Source of the DNA: Candidatus Zixiibacteriota bacterium
GTDB lineage: Bacteria; Zixibacteria; MSB-5A5; GN15; FEB-12
Reading direction: 5' to 3'
DNA: 6,420 bases
NCBI GenBank assembly: GCA_023700785.1
Contig: JAMPYH010000159.1
Location: 1 to 6,420, forward strand
The position numbers were made by a program, and so were the translations under genes. The first letter of the stretch is position 1. Each line of letters starts with the position of its first letter. Shown here piece after piece: positions 1 to 6,420 of this stretch. The notes under the pieces were generated by a model. The model had not been told where the DNA came from. It ran no database searches and was given only the letters and a program-made list of their open reading frames with translations.

Positions 1-474
1 ATGCTTCTCGATCCAGCTTCGCTGATGCGACAGTTTGCCAAGTTTGTTGTACGGCTTGAGGGCGAACGCTTTCGACTCGAAGATCTTGTTGAGGTCAACA
101 TATTGCGATGGAGTTATGAACTCGCCCTGCTTGTTAAAGAACTTGAGAGCGTTCCACTCGGAAGGATTATGCGACGCGGTCACACAGATGCCGCCGGCGG
201 CTTTAAGGCCGGTGACAGCGATCTCGACAGTTGGTGTCGGCGCTATACCTATGTTGACAACATCTATACCGACGGCGATCAGGCCGGAGATGACGGCCTG
301 CGACACCATATCGCCGGAGACGCGGCCATCGAGTCCAAGCACAACCTTTCCTTTGCCCAGAAAAGTGCCGAAGGCCATGCCATATTCCGCGGCCAGCGTC
401 GGCGTGAGACCGGTCGGCTCGCCGACAATCCCCCGGATGCCGGAAGTTGATCTTACCAGATTCTTAGAGTTCAT
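1..474 (-). CDS. Phosphoglucosamine/phosphomannomutase-type phosphohexomutase, N-terminal part (cut by left edge)
   Basis: Alpha-D-phosphohexomutase family: these cytoplasmic enzymes move a phosphate between C6 and C1 of a hexose through a phosphoserine; GlmM makes glucosamine-1-phosphate for UDP-GlcNAc and peptidoglycan. I translated 158 codons from ATG at 474; the frame is open to base 1, so roughly two thirds of a usual 450-residue protein lies outside. Visible landmarks are the N-terminal substrate loop STSGIRG (residues 10-15, Arg14), a GLDGRVSG segment at 47-54, TPTVE at 80-84 and the active-site loop TASHNPSEWNALKFF with the presumed phosphoserine Ser101. The WNALK form is the type I recall from Bacteroidota-like GlmM/ManB proteins. 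Residue 48 is Leu where the family normally has Arg. The start is supported by the SGIRG distance and a weak GGGA 8 bases upstream. Substrate (glucosamine, mannose or glucose phosphate) cannot be fixed from this fragment. Family confidence is high. Confidence 0.9.
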   Translation of the reverse strand, partial: MNSKNLVRSTSGIRGIVGEPTGLTPTLAAEYGMAFGTFLGKGKVVLGLDGRVSGDMVSQAVISGLIAVGIDVVNIGIAPTPTVEIAVTGLKAAGGICVTASHNPSEWNALKFFNKQGEFITPSQYVDLNKIFESKAFALKPYNKLGKLSHQRSWIEKH

Positions 475-512
475 ATCGCAGATCCCGTTGTGTTCGACTA
501 ACGTATGCGGAA

Positions 513-541
513 AGTCTATGGGTTAAAATACCTTGGCGCAA
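513..541 (-). promoter_or_regulatory. Possible weak sigma70-type promoter for the phosphohexomutase gene
   Basis: Reading the minus strand, TTGCGC (541-536) is followed after exactly 17 bases by TAGACT (518-513). These match 3 of 6 and 4 of 6 bases of the classical -35 and -10 boxes. Transcription would begin near 506, giving a leader of about 32 bases before ATG at 474. The fit is modest and such matches arise by chance; the 88-base gap is the only place in the gene row where a separate promoter would be expected. Confidence 0.22.
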
Positions 542-556
542 GACCGGAGCGAGCCA

Positions 557-573
557 GCCGAATTATCTTCGGC
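557..573 (-). other. Small hairpin around the stop codon of the inositol-phosphatase gene
   Basis: Perfect 6-base inverted repeat, GCCGAA (557-562) and TTCGGC (568-573), with a 5-base loop that contains most of the TAA stop codon (565-563) of the upstream gene. It could act as a weak transcription pause or 3' end protector. It is not a normal intrinsic terminator because no run of T follows on the minus strand; the next bases are TGGCTCGCTCC. Confidence 0.3.
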
Positions 574-1381
574 CGCTTAACAGGGCAACCATTTTGCGGT
601 GCAGCAACCGGTTGGTAGCCAGAAGGTCGGCGGCAAAAATGGAGTGTGCGGCGCCTTCAACTCGGCTCGTCCGGCCGCCCGCTTCCTCCACCACGATCTT
701 GGCCGCCGCCGTATCCCAGGGGTGGAGTTTTAGTTCCCAAAAAGCATCCAACCGTCCTGCGGCCAACCAGCAGAGGTCGATAGCGGCGGAGCCGGGCCGA
801 CGGACCCCCTGTACTTTCTTGGCGACCCGCGCAAAGAGCCCCAGATTGTTGCGACGGGCGGTGCCAATGTCGTACGCGAAACCGGTCGCCAATAGCGCTC
901 GCTCAAGCCGCGTTTCTTTCGATACGGATATTCTCGTTTTGTTCAGGTAAGCGCCGCCGCCCAGATATCCCCAGAACAGTTCGTCTCTTTCGGGATCAAA
1001 GATCGCGCCACCCGCAAGTTGACCATCGATCTCAAAACCGATGGAGACGCAATAGATCGGAAAACCGTGGGCAAAATTGACCGTCCCGTCCAGCGGGTCG
1101 ATGATCCACCGTACTCCCGAAGTCCCTTTGCTGTTGGTCCCTTCTTCGGTCAGGATAGCATGGCGCGGAAAATGTTTGGCGATCGATCCGGTAATAAGCC
1201 GTTCGGACTTGAAGTCGATGTCGGTGACCGGGTCGATGCGTCCTTTGTATTGTATAGTGAGCCGGCGATGGAACCCCTGTTTGAGGACTCTGCCCGCGTC
1301 AATGGCAAGATCGCGCGCGAACGAGACCAGTTTTGAGGCTTCGCGTCTCACGGGAGACAGTTTAGCCTGCGATATTGGCAC
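563..1381 (-). CDS. Inositol monophosphatase family protein (SuhB/IMPase-like)
   Basis: Magnesium-dependent, lithium-sensitive type phosphatase superfamily; members hydrolyse inositol-1-phosphate, and relatives act on fructose-1,6-bisphosphate, histidinol phosphate or PAP. The 272-residue length is typical. Visible motifs: DPVTDIDFKSE at 50-60, metal-site Glu in LTEEG (77-81), motif WIIDPLDGTVNF at 92-103 supplying Asp95 and Asp98, RRPGSAAIDLCWLAAGRLD at 194-212 (substrate side) and HPWDTAAAKIVVEEAGG at 220-236 with the metal Asp223. All catalytic positions look intact. The start is GTG at 1381, chosen because AAGGAG lies 4 bases upstream and no ATG occurs until residue 263; a second GTG at codon 11 has no ribosome site. 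The first 20 bases overlap the end of the exporter gene, implying translational coupling. Exact substrate is unknown: SuhB-like IMPase is most likely by motif, with HisN- or CysQ-like activity possible. Confidence 0.93.
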   Translation of the reverse strand: MPISQAKLSPVRREASKLVSFARDLAIDAGRVLKQGFHRRLTIQYKGRIDPVTDIDFKSERLITGSIAKHFPRHAILTEEGTNSKGTSGVRWIIDPLDGTVNFAHGFPIYCVSIGFEIDGQLAGGAIFDPERDELFWGYLGGGAYLNKTRISVSKETRLERALLATGFAYDIGTARRNNLGLFARVAKKVQGVRRPGSAAIDLCWLAAGRLDAFWELKLHPWDTAAAKIVVEEAGGRTSRVEGAAHSIFAADLLATNRLLHRKMVALLSGRR

Positions 1382-3176
1382 GGATCTCCTTCTGCGACGC
1401 CTGCTTTTTGTATTGCATCTGATAGAGTTTGTAGTAAATGCCGCGTTGCTTCATCAGTTCGGCATGATCGCCGATCTCGCGAAGTTGCCCGTGGTGCAAC
1501 ACGATGATCTTGTCAGCCTTCTCGATCGTTGACAAACGATGCGCGATGACGATAGACGTGCGGTCCTTCAGCAATTCGTCCAGCGCCTTTTGTATCAATC
1601 GTTCGGTCTCGGTATCTACCGAGCTGGTAGCCTCGTCGAGTATAAGCACATCCGGATCAAATGCCAGCGCCCGGGCGAATGACAGCAACTGCTTTTGTCC
1701 TGTCGAAAGCGTCGCGCCCCGCTCGCGGATCTCGGTCTTCAGGCCATCCGGCATGCTGTCAAAAAATCTTCCGAACCCGACGCGCTCCAGGGCTTCTCGT
1801 ACTTTCTCGTCCGAGATCGACTGGTCGCGCAGACGAATGTTGCCGGCGTAATCGCCGCTGAAGAGGAACACGTCCTGAAGGACCAGCGCCAGGTGGCTGC
1901 GAAGTTCCTTCGCGGGGATATCTTTCAGTTCAACACCGTCGATCTTGATCGAACCCTTCTGATAATCATAGAACCGGTAAAGCAACGAAATGAGCGAGGT
2001 TTTCCCTGCCCCGGTCGCTCCGACGACCGCGATCTTCTGGCGCGGCTCCACGGTGAAGCTGACATCCTTGAGCACCCACTCCTGGTCATTATAAGCGAAC
2101 CAGACATTGGAAAGCTCAATACGCCCCTGGAAACGGTCGATATGTTTCGGCTCGGCGACGTCTATGATGGCGGGTTGCGTATCAAGCAGGGCGAAGATAC
2201 GCTCGGATGATGCCATCGACGATTGCAGGATGTTGTACTTTTCCGCGAGGTCGGCGATCGGGCGATAGAAACGCTGTACCAGATGAATGAACGCGACCAA
2301 TTCGCCGAACGAAAGCGAGCCGTCGTGAAGGCGGAAGCCGCCGTAATAGAGCAACAATCCCAGCGACAGCGACCCGATGATCTCAACGACCGGATAGAAG
2401 ACGGCGTAGTAGAGCACCGACCGGAAGTGGTGCGTCTGCAATTCCTTATTGATGGAGTCAAACTTCCGGTTGATCCGCTCTTCCTGAGTGAAAAGCTGGA
2501 CGATCTTGACGCCGGTGATATGTTCCTGCACAAACGAGTTCAGCCGAGCGAGCGCGGTTCGTACTTTGCGATAGACATCCCGAACCCGAGTGCGGAAGAT
2601 GGCGGTCGCGCCGACCAGGAGTGGTAGCACCAAAAAGGTGATCAGCGCCAGTTCCCAATTGTAATAGAGCAGCGCGCAGACAATGAATAGCAGCGTAAAG
2701 ATGTCACCGATCATCGTCACCACGCCGGATGAGAACAGTTCGTTCAGCACATTGACATCGTTGGTGACGCGCGTGAGCAACCTGCCGACCGGATTCTTAT
2801 CAAAATAGCCGAGATGGAGCCGCTGGAGATGGCGGAATATCTCCATGCGGATATCATACTGGACCTTTTGCCCCAGCCACATGGTGACATACGTTTCACC
2901 GTAGCTGGCCAAAAGCGCGAGCGCCATGACGCCGAAATAGAGCAGGATCACCAGCAGGAAGCCGTCGGCGGTCTTAGTCGTGATATAATCGTCAATGGCG
3001 TGCTGAGTGATGAACGCGAGGGAGATCTGCGCGAGCGAGCCGACCAGAAGAAACAGCACCGCGGCGATCACCCACGCGCGGTATGGCCGCAAATATTTCA
3101 ACAGCCGCTTCATCAAGCGGGCATCGTATGCTTTCCCGAGCGCTTCCTCCTCGTGGAATCCGTTCTGCGCGCTCAT
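1362..3176 (-). CDS. ABC exporter half-transporter, catalytic-Glu subunit (MdlB/TM288-like)
   Basis: Inner-membrane ABC exporter subunit, 604 residues, one six-helix membrane domain fused to one ATPase domain (helices roughly 34-56, 72-92, 152-171, 174-195, 254-280, 285-305). ATPase landmarks: A-loop Tyr362, Walker A GATGAGKT (386-393, Lys392), Q-loop Gln434, signature LSTGQ (490-494), Walker B LILDEAT with catalytic Glu515, D-loop SSVD (518-521) and switch His546. The Glu is present but the signature has Thr in place of the first Gly of LSGGQ. This is the pattern of the subunit that lends its Walker motifs to the competent site of a heterodimer. ATG at 3176 overlaps the partner's TGA by four bases (ATGA); GAGGAG lies 11 bases upstream. 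Members of this group export drugs, lipids or peptides; the substrate is not readable here. No peptidase domain is present, so it is not a bacteriocin-maturing type. Confidence 0.95.
   Translation of the reverse strand: MSAQNGFHEEEALGKAYDARLMKRLLKYLRPYRAWVIAAVLFLLVGSLAQISLAFITQHAIDDYITTKTADGFLLVILLYFGVMALALLASYGETYVTMWLGQKVQYDIRMEIFRHLQRLHLGYFDKNPVGRLLTRVTNDVNVLNELFSSGVVTMIGDIFTLLFIVCALLYYNWELALITFLVLPLLVGATAIFRTRVRDVYRKVRTALARLNSFVQEHITGVKIVQLFTQEERINRKFDSINKELQTHHFRSVLYYAVFYPVVEIIGSLSLGLLLYYGGFRLHDGSLSFGELVAFIHLVQRFYRPIADLAEKYNILQSSMASSERIFALLDTQPAIIDVAEPKHIDRFQGRIELSNVWFAYNDQEWVLKDVSFTVEPRQKIAVVGATGAGKTSLISLLYRFYDYQKGSIKIDGVELKDIPAKELRSHLALVLQDVFLFSGDYAGNIRLRDQSISDEKVREALERVGFGRFFDSMPDGLKTEIRERGATLSTGQKQLLSFARALAFDPDVLILDEATSSVDTETERLIQKALDELLKDRTSIVIAHRLSTIEKADKIIVLHHGQLREIGDHAELMKQRGIYYKLYQMQYKKQASQKEIRANIAG
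1386..1391 (-). promoter_or_regulatory. Shine-Dalgarno AAGGAG deciding the GTG start at 1381
   Basis: AAGGAG on the minus strand (1391-1386) sits 4 bases before GTG at 1381. It is written inside the Lys-Glu codons near the C-terminus of the upstream exporter gene, so the same bases encode protein and recruit ribosomes for the next gene. It is the strongest ribosome site in the window and fixes a non-ATG start. Confidence 0.75.
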
Positions 3177-4936
3177 AGCTTCTCGATCTCCTCAGCCAGT
3201 AACTGGGAGCGATAGAGTTCGGCGTAGTTGCCATCGAGCGCGATCAACTGGTGATGATCACCCTGCTCGACGATCTTGCCATCTTCAAGGTAGATGATCA
3301 GGTCAGCTTCCTTGACCGACGATACCCGGTGCGAGATGATAAAGGTTGTGCGATGTTTCAGCGCGGCATGCATCCGTTCATTGATCTGATCTTCGGTCTC
3401 GGTATCGACGGCGGAGGTAGCGTCGTCCAGAACAACAATGGCCGGATCCGGCAGTAACGCCCGGCCGATGGCCGTTCGCTGTTTTTGTCCGCCGGAAAGC
3501 GTGATCCCCCGTTCGCCGACGACCGTATCAAACGCGTTCGGGAACTGTTCGATGTCCTTAGACAACGCGGCTACGTTAGCGACCGCGCGCACCCGCTCTT
3601 CGCTGGCGTCAGCCTCGCCGAAACGGAGATTATCGCGCAATGAATCGGAGAAGAGGAATGGCTCCTGGGTCGCGAAGCCGATCTGACCGCGCAGCGATCC
3701 GAGATCCCAGTCATTGATATCAACATCGTCAACAAACAACATCCCGCGCGTCACCGGATAAAGCCTCGGGAGCAAAGAGACCAGGGTTGTTTTCCCGGAA
3801 CCGACCGGACCGACGACGCCGACAGTTTTGCCAGCGGGGATCCTGAGCGAGATGCCATTGAGGATCGGCTGGCCGTCATACGCGAAGATCAGGTTCCTGA
3901 ACTCGATCTCCCCTTTCATCTCGGCGATGTGCATCTTGGCGCGGTCGTTCTTGACAATGGACGGCGTAAAGAGTACGCTGTTGATCCGGTCTAGCGACGC
4001 GGTTCCGCGCTGATACAGCGATACGACCCAGCCTCCGGCCATGATCGGCCAGAAGAGGATAGTAAGATAGGAGAAGAACGCCACTATGGTACCAAGCGGG
4101 ATATCTCCCTGGATGACATCCATCCCGCCGAAATAAAGCACTACCAAATTGAGCATCGAGGCGACAAAGATAAGCAACGGAAACATGACGCCGTACAGTT
4201 TGGCCATATCCATATTGAGTTTGACATAGGTCTGACTGATCTGGCCGAAGTGCTCTATTTCCTGCGGTTCCTGGCGATAGGCTTTCACCACTCGAATACC
4301 GGCAAGATTCTCCTGAGCCGCGGCGGTCAGGACGGAGAAATGCTCCTGTATCTTCGAGTACTTTTTGTGCACCAGGTTCCCGAGTTTATTGACCAAAAAC
4401 GGAAGCACCAGCGCCGGCAACAGAGAATAAAGGGTCAGTTTGGGGGACAGGATGATCATGAACGAGAGCGCGACGGCAATTGTGACGATCGAGTTGGAGA
4501 TCTGCATGATCCCCGGGCCGATCATCATGCGGACCGCCTCAAGGTCATTGGTCATCCGCGCCATAATATCGCCCGTGCGATTCCGGTCGTAGAACGACGG
4601 CGAGAGTGTCAGGAGATGTTCAAACAGTTCGGAGCGAAGATCGTACTCCAGCTTGCGGGACATCCAGATGATCGTTCGGCGCATGAAGAAACGAAACAGG
4701 CCGGCGACGATCGACAAGCCAAGCATCAGCAGGACATAATAGAGAACCTGGCTCTGCGGTTTCCCCTGCTCCAGCGCGTCGAAGATCAGTTTGAGAAGGT
4801 ACGGGTTTATCAGCAGAAGGCCGTTGGCGAAGAGAACGGCTACTCCCCCGAAGATCAGATACCCTTTATATCCCTTAAGGTATTTGGCGAGAACGGCAAA
4901 GCGCGGCGGTTTGGGGTCTATCTGGGCCTCAGGCAT
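3173..4936 (-). CDS. ABC exporter half-transporter, degenerate-site subunit (MdlA/TM287-like)
   Basis: Inner-membrane ABC exporter subunit, 587 residues, close to the 590 I recall for MdlA. A membrane domain (helices roughly 25-45, 64-84, 141-163, 166-186, 249-271, 281-302) precedes the ATPase domain. Landmarks: A-loop Tyr353, Walker A GPVGSGKT (376-383, Lys382), Q-loop Gln424, canonical signature LSGGQ (480-484), Walker B VVLDDAT with Asp505 where the catalytic Glu should be, D-loop SAVD (508-511) and switch His536. Walker B Asp is the known mark of the non-hydrolysing site in heterodimeric exporters; the intact signature completes the partner's active site. The partner gene follows directly with a 4-base overlap. 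ATG at 4936 is the natural start for the family although only GAAGGG, about 18 bases away, resembles a ribosome site. Substrate unknown; multidrug, lipid or peptide export are family possibilities. Confidence 0.95.
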   Translation of the reverse strand: MPEAQIDPKPPRFAVLAKYLKGYKGYLIFGGVAVLFANGLLLINPYLLKLIFDALEQGKPQSQVLYYVLLMLGLSIVAGLFRFFMRRTIIWMSRKLEYDLRSELFEHLLTLSPSFYDRNRTGDIMARMTNDLEAVRMMIGPGIMQISNSIVTIAVALSFMIILSPKLTLYSLLPALVLPFLVNKLGNLVHKKYSKIQEHFSVLTAAAQENLAGIRVVKAYRQEPQEIEHFGQISQTYVKLNMDMAKLYGVMFPLLIFVASMLNLVVLYFGGMDVIQGDIPLGTIVAFFSYLTILFWPIMAGGWVVSLYQRGTASLDRINSVLFTPSIVKNDRAKMHIAEMKGEIEFRNLIFAYDGQPILNGISLRIPAGKTVGVVGPVGSGKTTLVSLLPRLYPVTRGMLFVDDVDINDWDLGSLRGQIGFATQEPFLFSDSLRDNLRFGEADASEERVRAVANVAALSKDIEQFPNAFDTVVGERGITLSGGQKQRTAIGRALLPDPAIVVLDDATSAVDTETEDQINERMHAALKHRTTFIISHRVSSVKEADLIIYLEDGKIVEQGDHHQLIALDGNYAELYRSQLLAEEIEKL

Positions 4937-4989
4937 AGGATAAAATCGTCAGGTCCCTTCTGTAAAGTCTGTATAACGCAGTCCGGGCC
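4937..4989 (-). other. 53-base gap between the large upstream gene and the exporter pair
   Basis: Short spacer with no inverted repeat followed by T, so no intrinsic terminator is seen. It carries a GGGCCC palindrome at 4985-4990 touching the upstream TAG stop. No convincing -35/-10 pair was found. The simplest reading is read-through from the upstream gene into the exporter genes. Confidence 0.5.
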
Positions 4990-6420
4990 CTAATAGTTCA
5001 GCAGATTCGCGAGAAGGTGAATCGCCTCAATATTCAGCTGGGCCACCATCTCCAACAGCGGCAGACCGCAATAGATGACCTGGCCATCGCCAAGTCTTGA
5101 CACCGAAAGGAGCGTTGACCCGGACGGAGTGACATAGACATTCTCCGCCGGTGAAACCACCGCCGATGATACCGTCTGTTTGCGTGTCATAGCGTCAAAC
5201 AGACCGTTGTCGGAGACCGCGTACGGTTTGGTCAGCAGATTCGCGCCAGGGATCCTATTGAGGATGTCACTTCCGCTGATTCTCTCCTCACCGGGGACAA
5301 ATCCAACCGGCAGCAGAGACTCCGGCCAGTCGGTCGGCTGTCCCAATAGCACGAGCGAGCCGCCATGGCGCACATAGTCGGTTAGACGATCTTTCATGTT
5401 GCGCAGAGACGGGTAATCTCGGAACGAACCTGACCCGATCACTATCACATTGTACATGTCAAGATCAGCGGTGGCGAGGGAACGATCGGTGATCGGCTGA
5501 AAACCGGCGCCGGTCATGCGGAGAATGTCCTCGAGCAATCCGGTGGTATCCGGCAGAAAACCGATCTTGATCAGATCATCGACCTGGCATGACGCGACGC
5601 GAATGATCGCGGTGTCAGCCGTGACCCGCTTGCCGTCGGCGTACAACGCCAGCGTCACCGGCTGGACTCCCAATTCGAAGAGATTGGAGACCGTGAACGG
5701 AATGCGGACGATCTCCGAGATCTTTCCCTTGTCCATCGGCCGTTCGGTCAAGTAAGCTCCGGCGAACATGCCGCGCGGAGTCTCCAGTTGAAGTCGGACC
5801 GATCCATAAAAATGCGGCGGCTTGGTGATGATCGCCTTCCAGACGCGTGAATCAACCACCTTATCAACGTTGAGCGCCGGGATCGGGGGGATAAAATAGA
5901 ATCCAGGGACAAACGCGACCTTCAGATCCGGCGCCTGCCAGATCGGAATCGAAGATGACACATTAAAGGGCATCTTGCCGAAGGCCAGTGACGCGGAGAA
6001 AAGCAGCGACTCGGGCTTCTGCGCTTCGAGTCGGGAACGATCTATCTCAACTAGGTACTCTCTGACAAAGGTCTGATGTGGCTGGATCCGTTTTGGCTCA
6101 GCGTCGAGGATAATTCGAACCGTGTCCCAGTATGGCTCAAAACGAATTTCATTCAACTCTATCTCGGTGGGACCGTCGGACGCGAGTGTGGCGACAAACT
6201 TCACACGGGGTCCGTCTGGGGACTCGCGGACAATTATCTTCCCGTCCCACTTCAGCCCGATCTCGTCGAGAGCAAGCCGCTGAAGCTTGTTCACCTGTTC
6301 GTCGAGATACTGTGAAAAACCAGGAGTCTCCGCAAGGCGGGCTTCGGCTCGCGCCTGCTGTTGCAGGGTGCGAAGTTCCTGCAGGCCGGTCAGTAGATGA
6401 TCCGCGCGCTTCCTGCCGTA
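4990..6420 (-). CDS. C-terminal part of a large protein with GATase1-like domain; possibly a PIG-L-family deacetylase (cut by right edge)
   Basis: I read 476 codons ending at TAG (4992-4990); the frame has no stop up to base 6420, so the 5' end is outside. A GTG at 6294 could be called a start, but in-frame sequence continues for 42 codons upstream as a charged, probably helical segment (HLLTGLQELRTLQQQARAEA, visible residues 8-27), so it is more likely an internal Val. Visible residues ~57-277 look beta-rich, like one or two Ig-like domains. Residues ~283-476 look like a GATase1/ThuA-type Rossmann fold: DLDMYNVIVIGSGSFRDYPS, then DYVRHGGSLVLLGQP, ending with GQVIYCGLPLLE. This order of helical linker, beta domain and degenerate GATase1-like end resembles the C-terminal half of large PIG-L deacetylases, from memory. 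The catalytic PIG-L domain (HPDDE motif) is not in the window, so the enzyme name is inference. No signal peptide can be judged. Confidence 0.6.
   Translation of the reverse strand, partial: YGRKRADHLLTGLQELRTLQQQARAEARLAETPGFSQYLDEQVNKLQRLALDEIGLKWDGKIIVRESPDGPRVKFVATLASDGPTEIELNEIRFEPYWDTVRIILDAEPKRIQPHQTFVREYLVEIDRSRLEAQKPESLLFSASLAFGKMPFNVSSSIPIWQAPDLKVAFVPGFYFIPPIPALNVDKVVDSRVWKAIITKPPHFYGSVRLQLETPRGMFAGAYLTERPMDKGKISEIVRIPFTVSNLFELGVQPVTLALYADGKRVTADTAIIRVASCQVDDLIKIGFLPDTTGLLEDILRMTGAGFQPITDRSLATADLDMYNVIVIGSGSFRDYPSLRNMKDRLTDYVRHGGSLVLLGQPTDWPESLLPVGFVPGEERISGSDILNRIPGANLLTKPYAVSDNGLFDAMTRKQTVSSAVVSPAENVYVTPSGSTLLSVSRLGDGQVIYCGLPLLEMVAQLNIEAIHLLANLLNY

Noticed and set aside
1..526. 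Two plus-strand frames (1-450 and 35-526) at the left end
   Set aside because: The minus strand here encodes a recognisable phosphohexomutase with its active-site serine loop; the plus-strand products show no family features.
1695..2627. Plus-strand frames of 134-171 codons opposite the second exporter gene
   Set aside because: They lie wholly inside the antisense of conserved Walker, signature and membrane regions; composition is highly charged and domain-free.
1362..4936. Two exporter genes as a recent tandem duplication
   Set aside because: The two proteins differ strongly outside the shared ATPase motifs, with different N-termini, loops and catalytic residues; this fits ancient divergence into heterodimer partners.
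4985..4990. GGGCCC palindrome beside the TAG stop as a terminator stem
   Set aside because: It is only six bases with no loop and no following T run, so it cannot form a useful hairpin.
4250..4993. 247-codon open frame on the plus strand opposite the first exporter gene
   Set aside because: It is antisense to a clear ABC transporter with all motifs. Its product is rich in Arg, His, Asp and Gln with no recognisable domain, as expected of a shadow frame in a GC-moderate gene.
4937..5010. TATACA-like -10 element just upstream of the first exporter gene
   Set aside because: The bases 17 upstream (around GAACTA) do not resemble a -35 box, and the spacing to the upstream stop suggests read-through; evidence too thin to call a promoter.
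6292..6294. GTG at 6294 as the start of the large right-hand gene
   Set aside because: The same frame continues open with plausible helical protein sequence to the window edge, and no clear ribosome site precedes the GTG (upstream minus-strand bases are TATCTCGACGAACAG).

Overview
The window is a bacterial chromosome segment, GC-moderate with GC just above half by eye. It is densely coded entirely on the minus strand, so transcription runs from the right edge (6420) to the left edge (1). Five protein genes fill almost all of it. No RNA gene, mobile element or CRISPR array was seen. The two gaps between genes are 53 and 88 bases. The phosphohexomutase at the left end has the TPTVE and SHNPSEWNALKFF type sequence that I associate with Bacteroidota and related FCB-group bacteria. 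An uncultured FCB-like lineage is therefore plausible, but this is inference from a few motifs.

In order of transcription: (1) 6420-4990 is the 3' part of a large gene whose reading frame is still open at the right edge. It has a helical linker, beta-rich Ig-like regions and a C-terminal GATase1/Rossmann-like domain, an architecture that resembles the C-terminal half of large PIG-L-family deacetylases. (2) 4936-3173 and (3) 3176-1362 are two half-size ABC exporter subunits joined by an ATGA stop/start overlap. Their motifs are complementary: the first has a canonical LSGGQ signature but Asp in place of the catalytic Walker B Glu, and the second has the catalytic Glu but an altered LSTGQ signature. 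Together they read as an asymmetric heterodimeric exporter of the MdlA/MdlB, TM287/288 and BmrC/BmrD type. (4) 1381-563 is an inositol monophosphatase-family enzyme that starts with GTG inside the 3' end of the second ABC gene, with a strong Shine-Dalgarno sequence. (5) 474-1 is the N-terminal third of a phosphoglucosamine/phosphomannomutase-type enzyme, cut by the left edge.

Genes 2-4 overlap and must be translated from a common transcript. Gene 1 lies 53 bases upstream with no clear terminator between, so it probably belongs to the same unit. Gene 5 follows an 88-base gap holding a small hairpin and a possible weak promoter, so it may be separately expressed. The exporter substrate cannot be read from sequence. 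The presence of a possible sugar deacetylase, an inositol-phosphatase-family enzyme and a phosphohexosamine mutase around the exporter hints at amino-sugar or inositol-glycoconjugate metabolism, but this is speculative. I found no clear evidence of a wholly new system; the most instructive signals are the exporter asymmetry, the unterminated frame at the right edge and an unusual Leu in the mutase's GRD-type motif.
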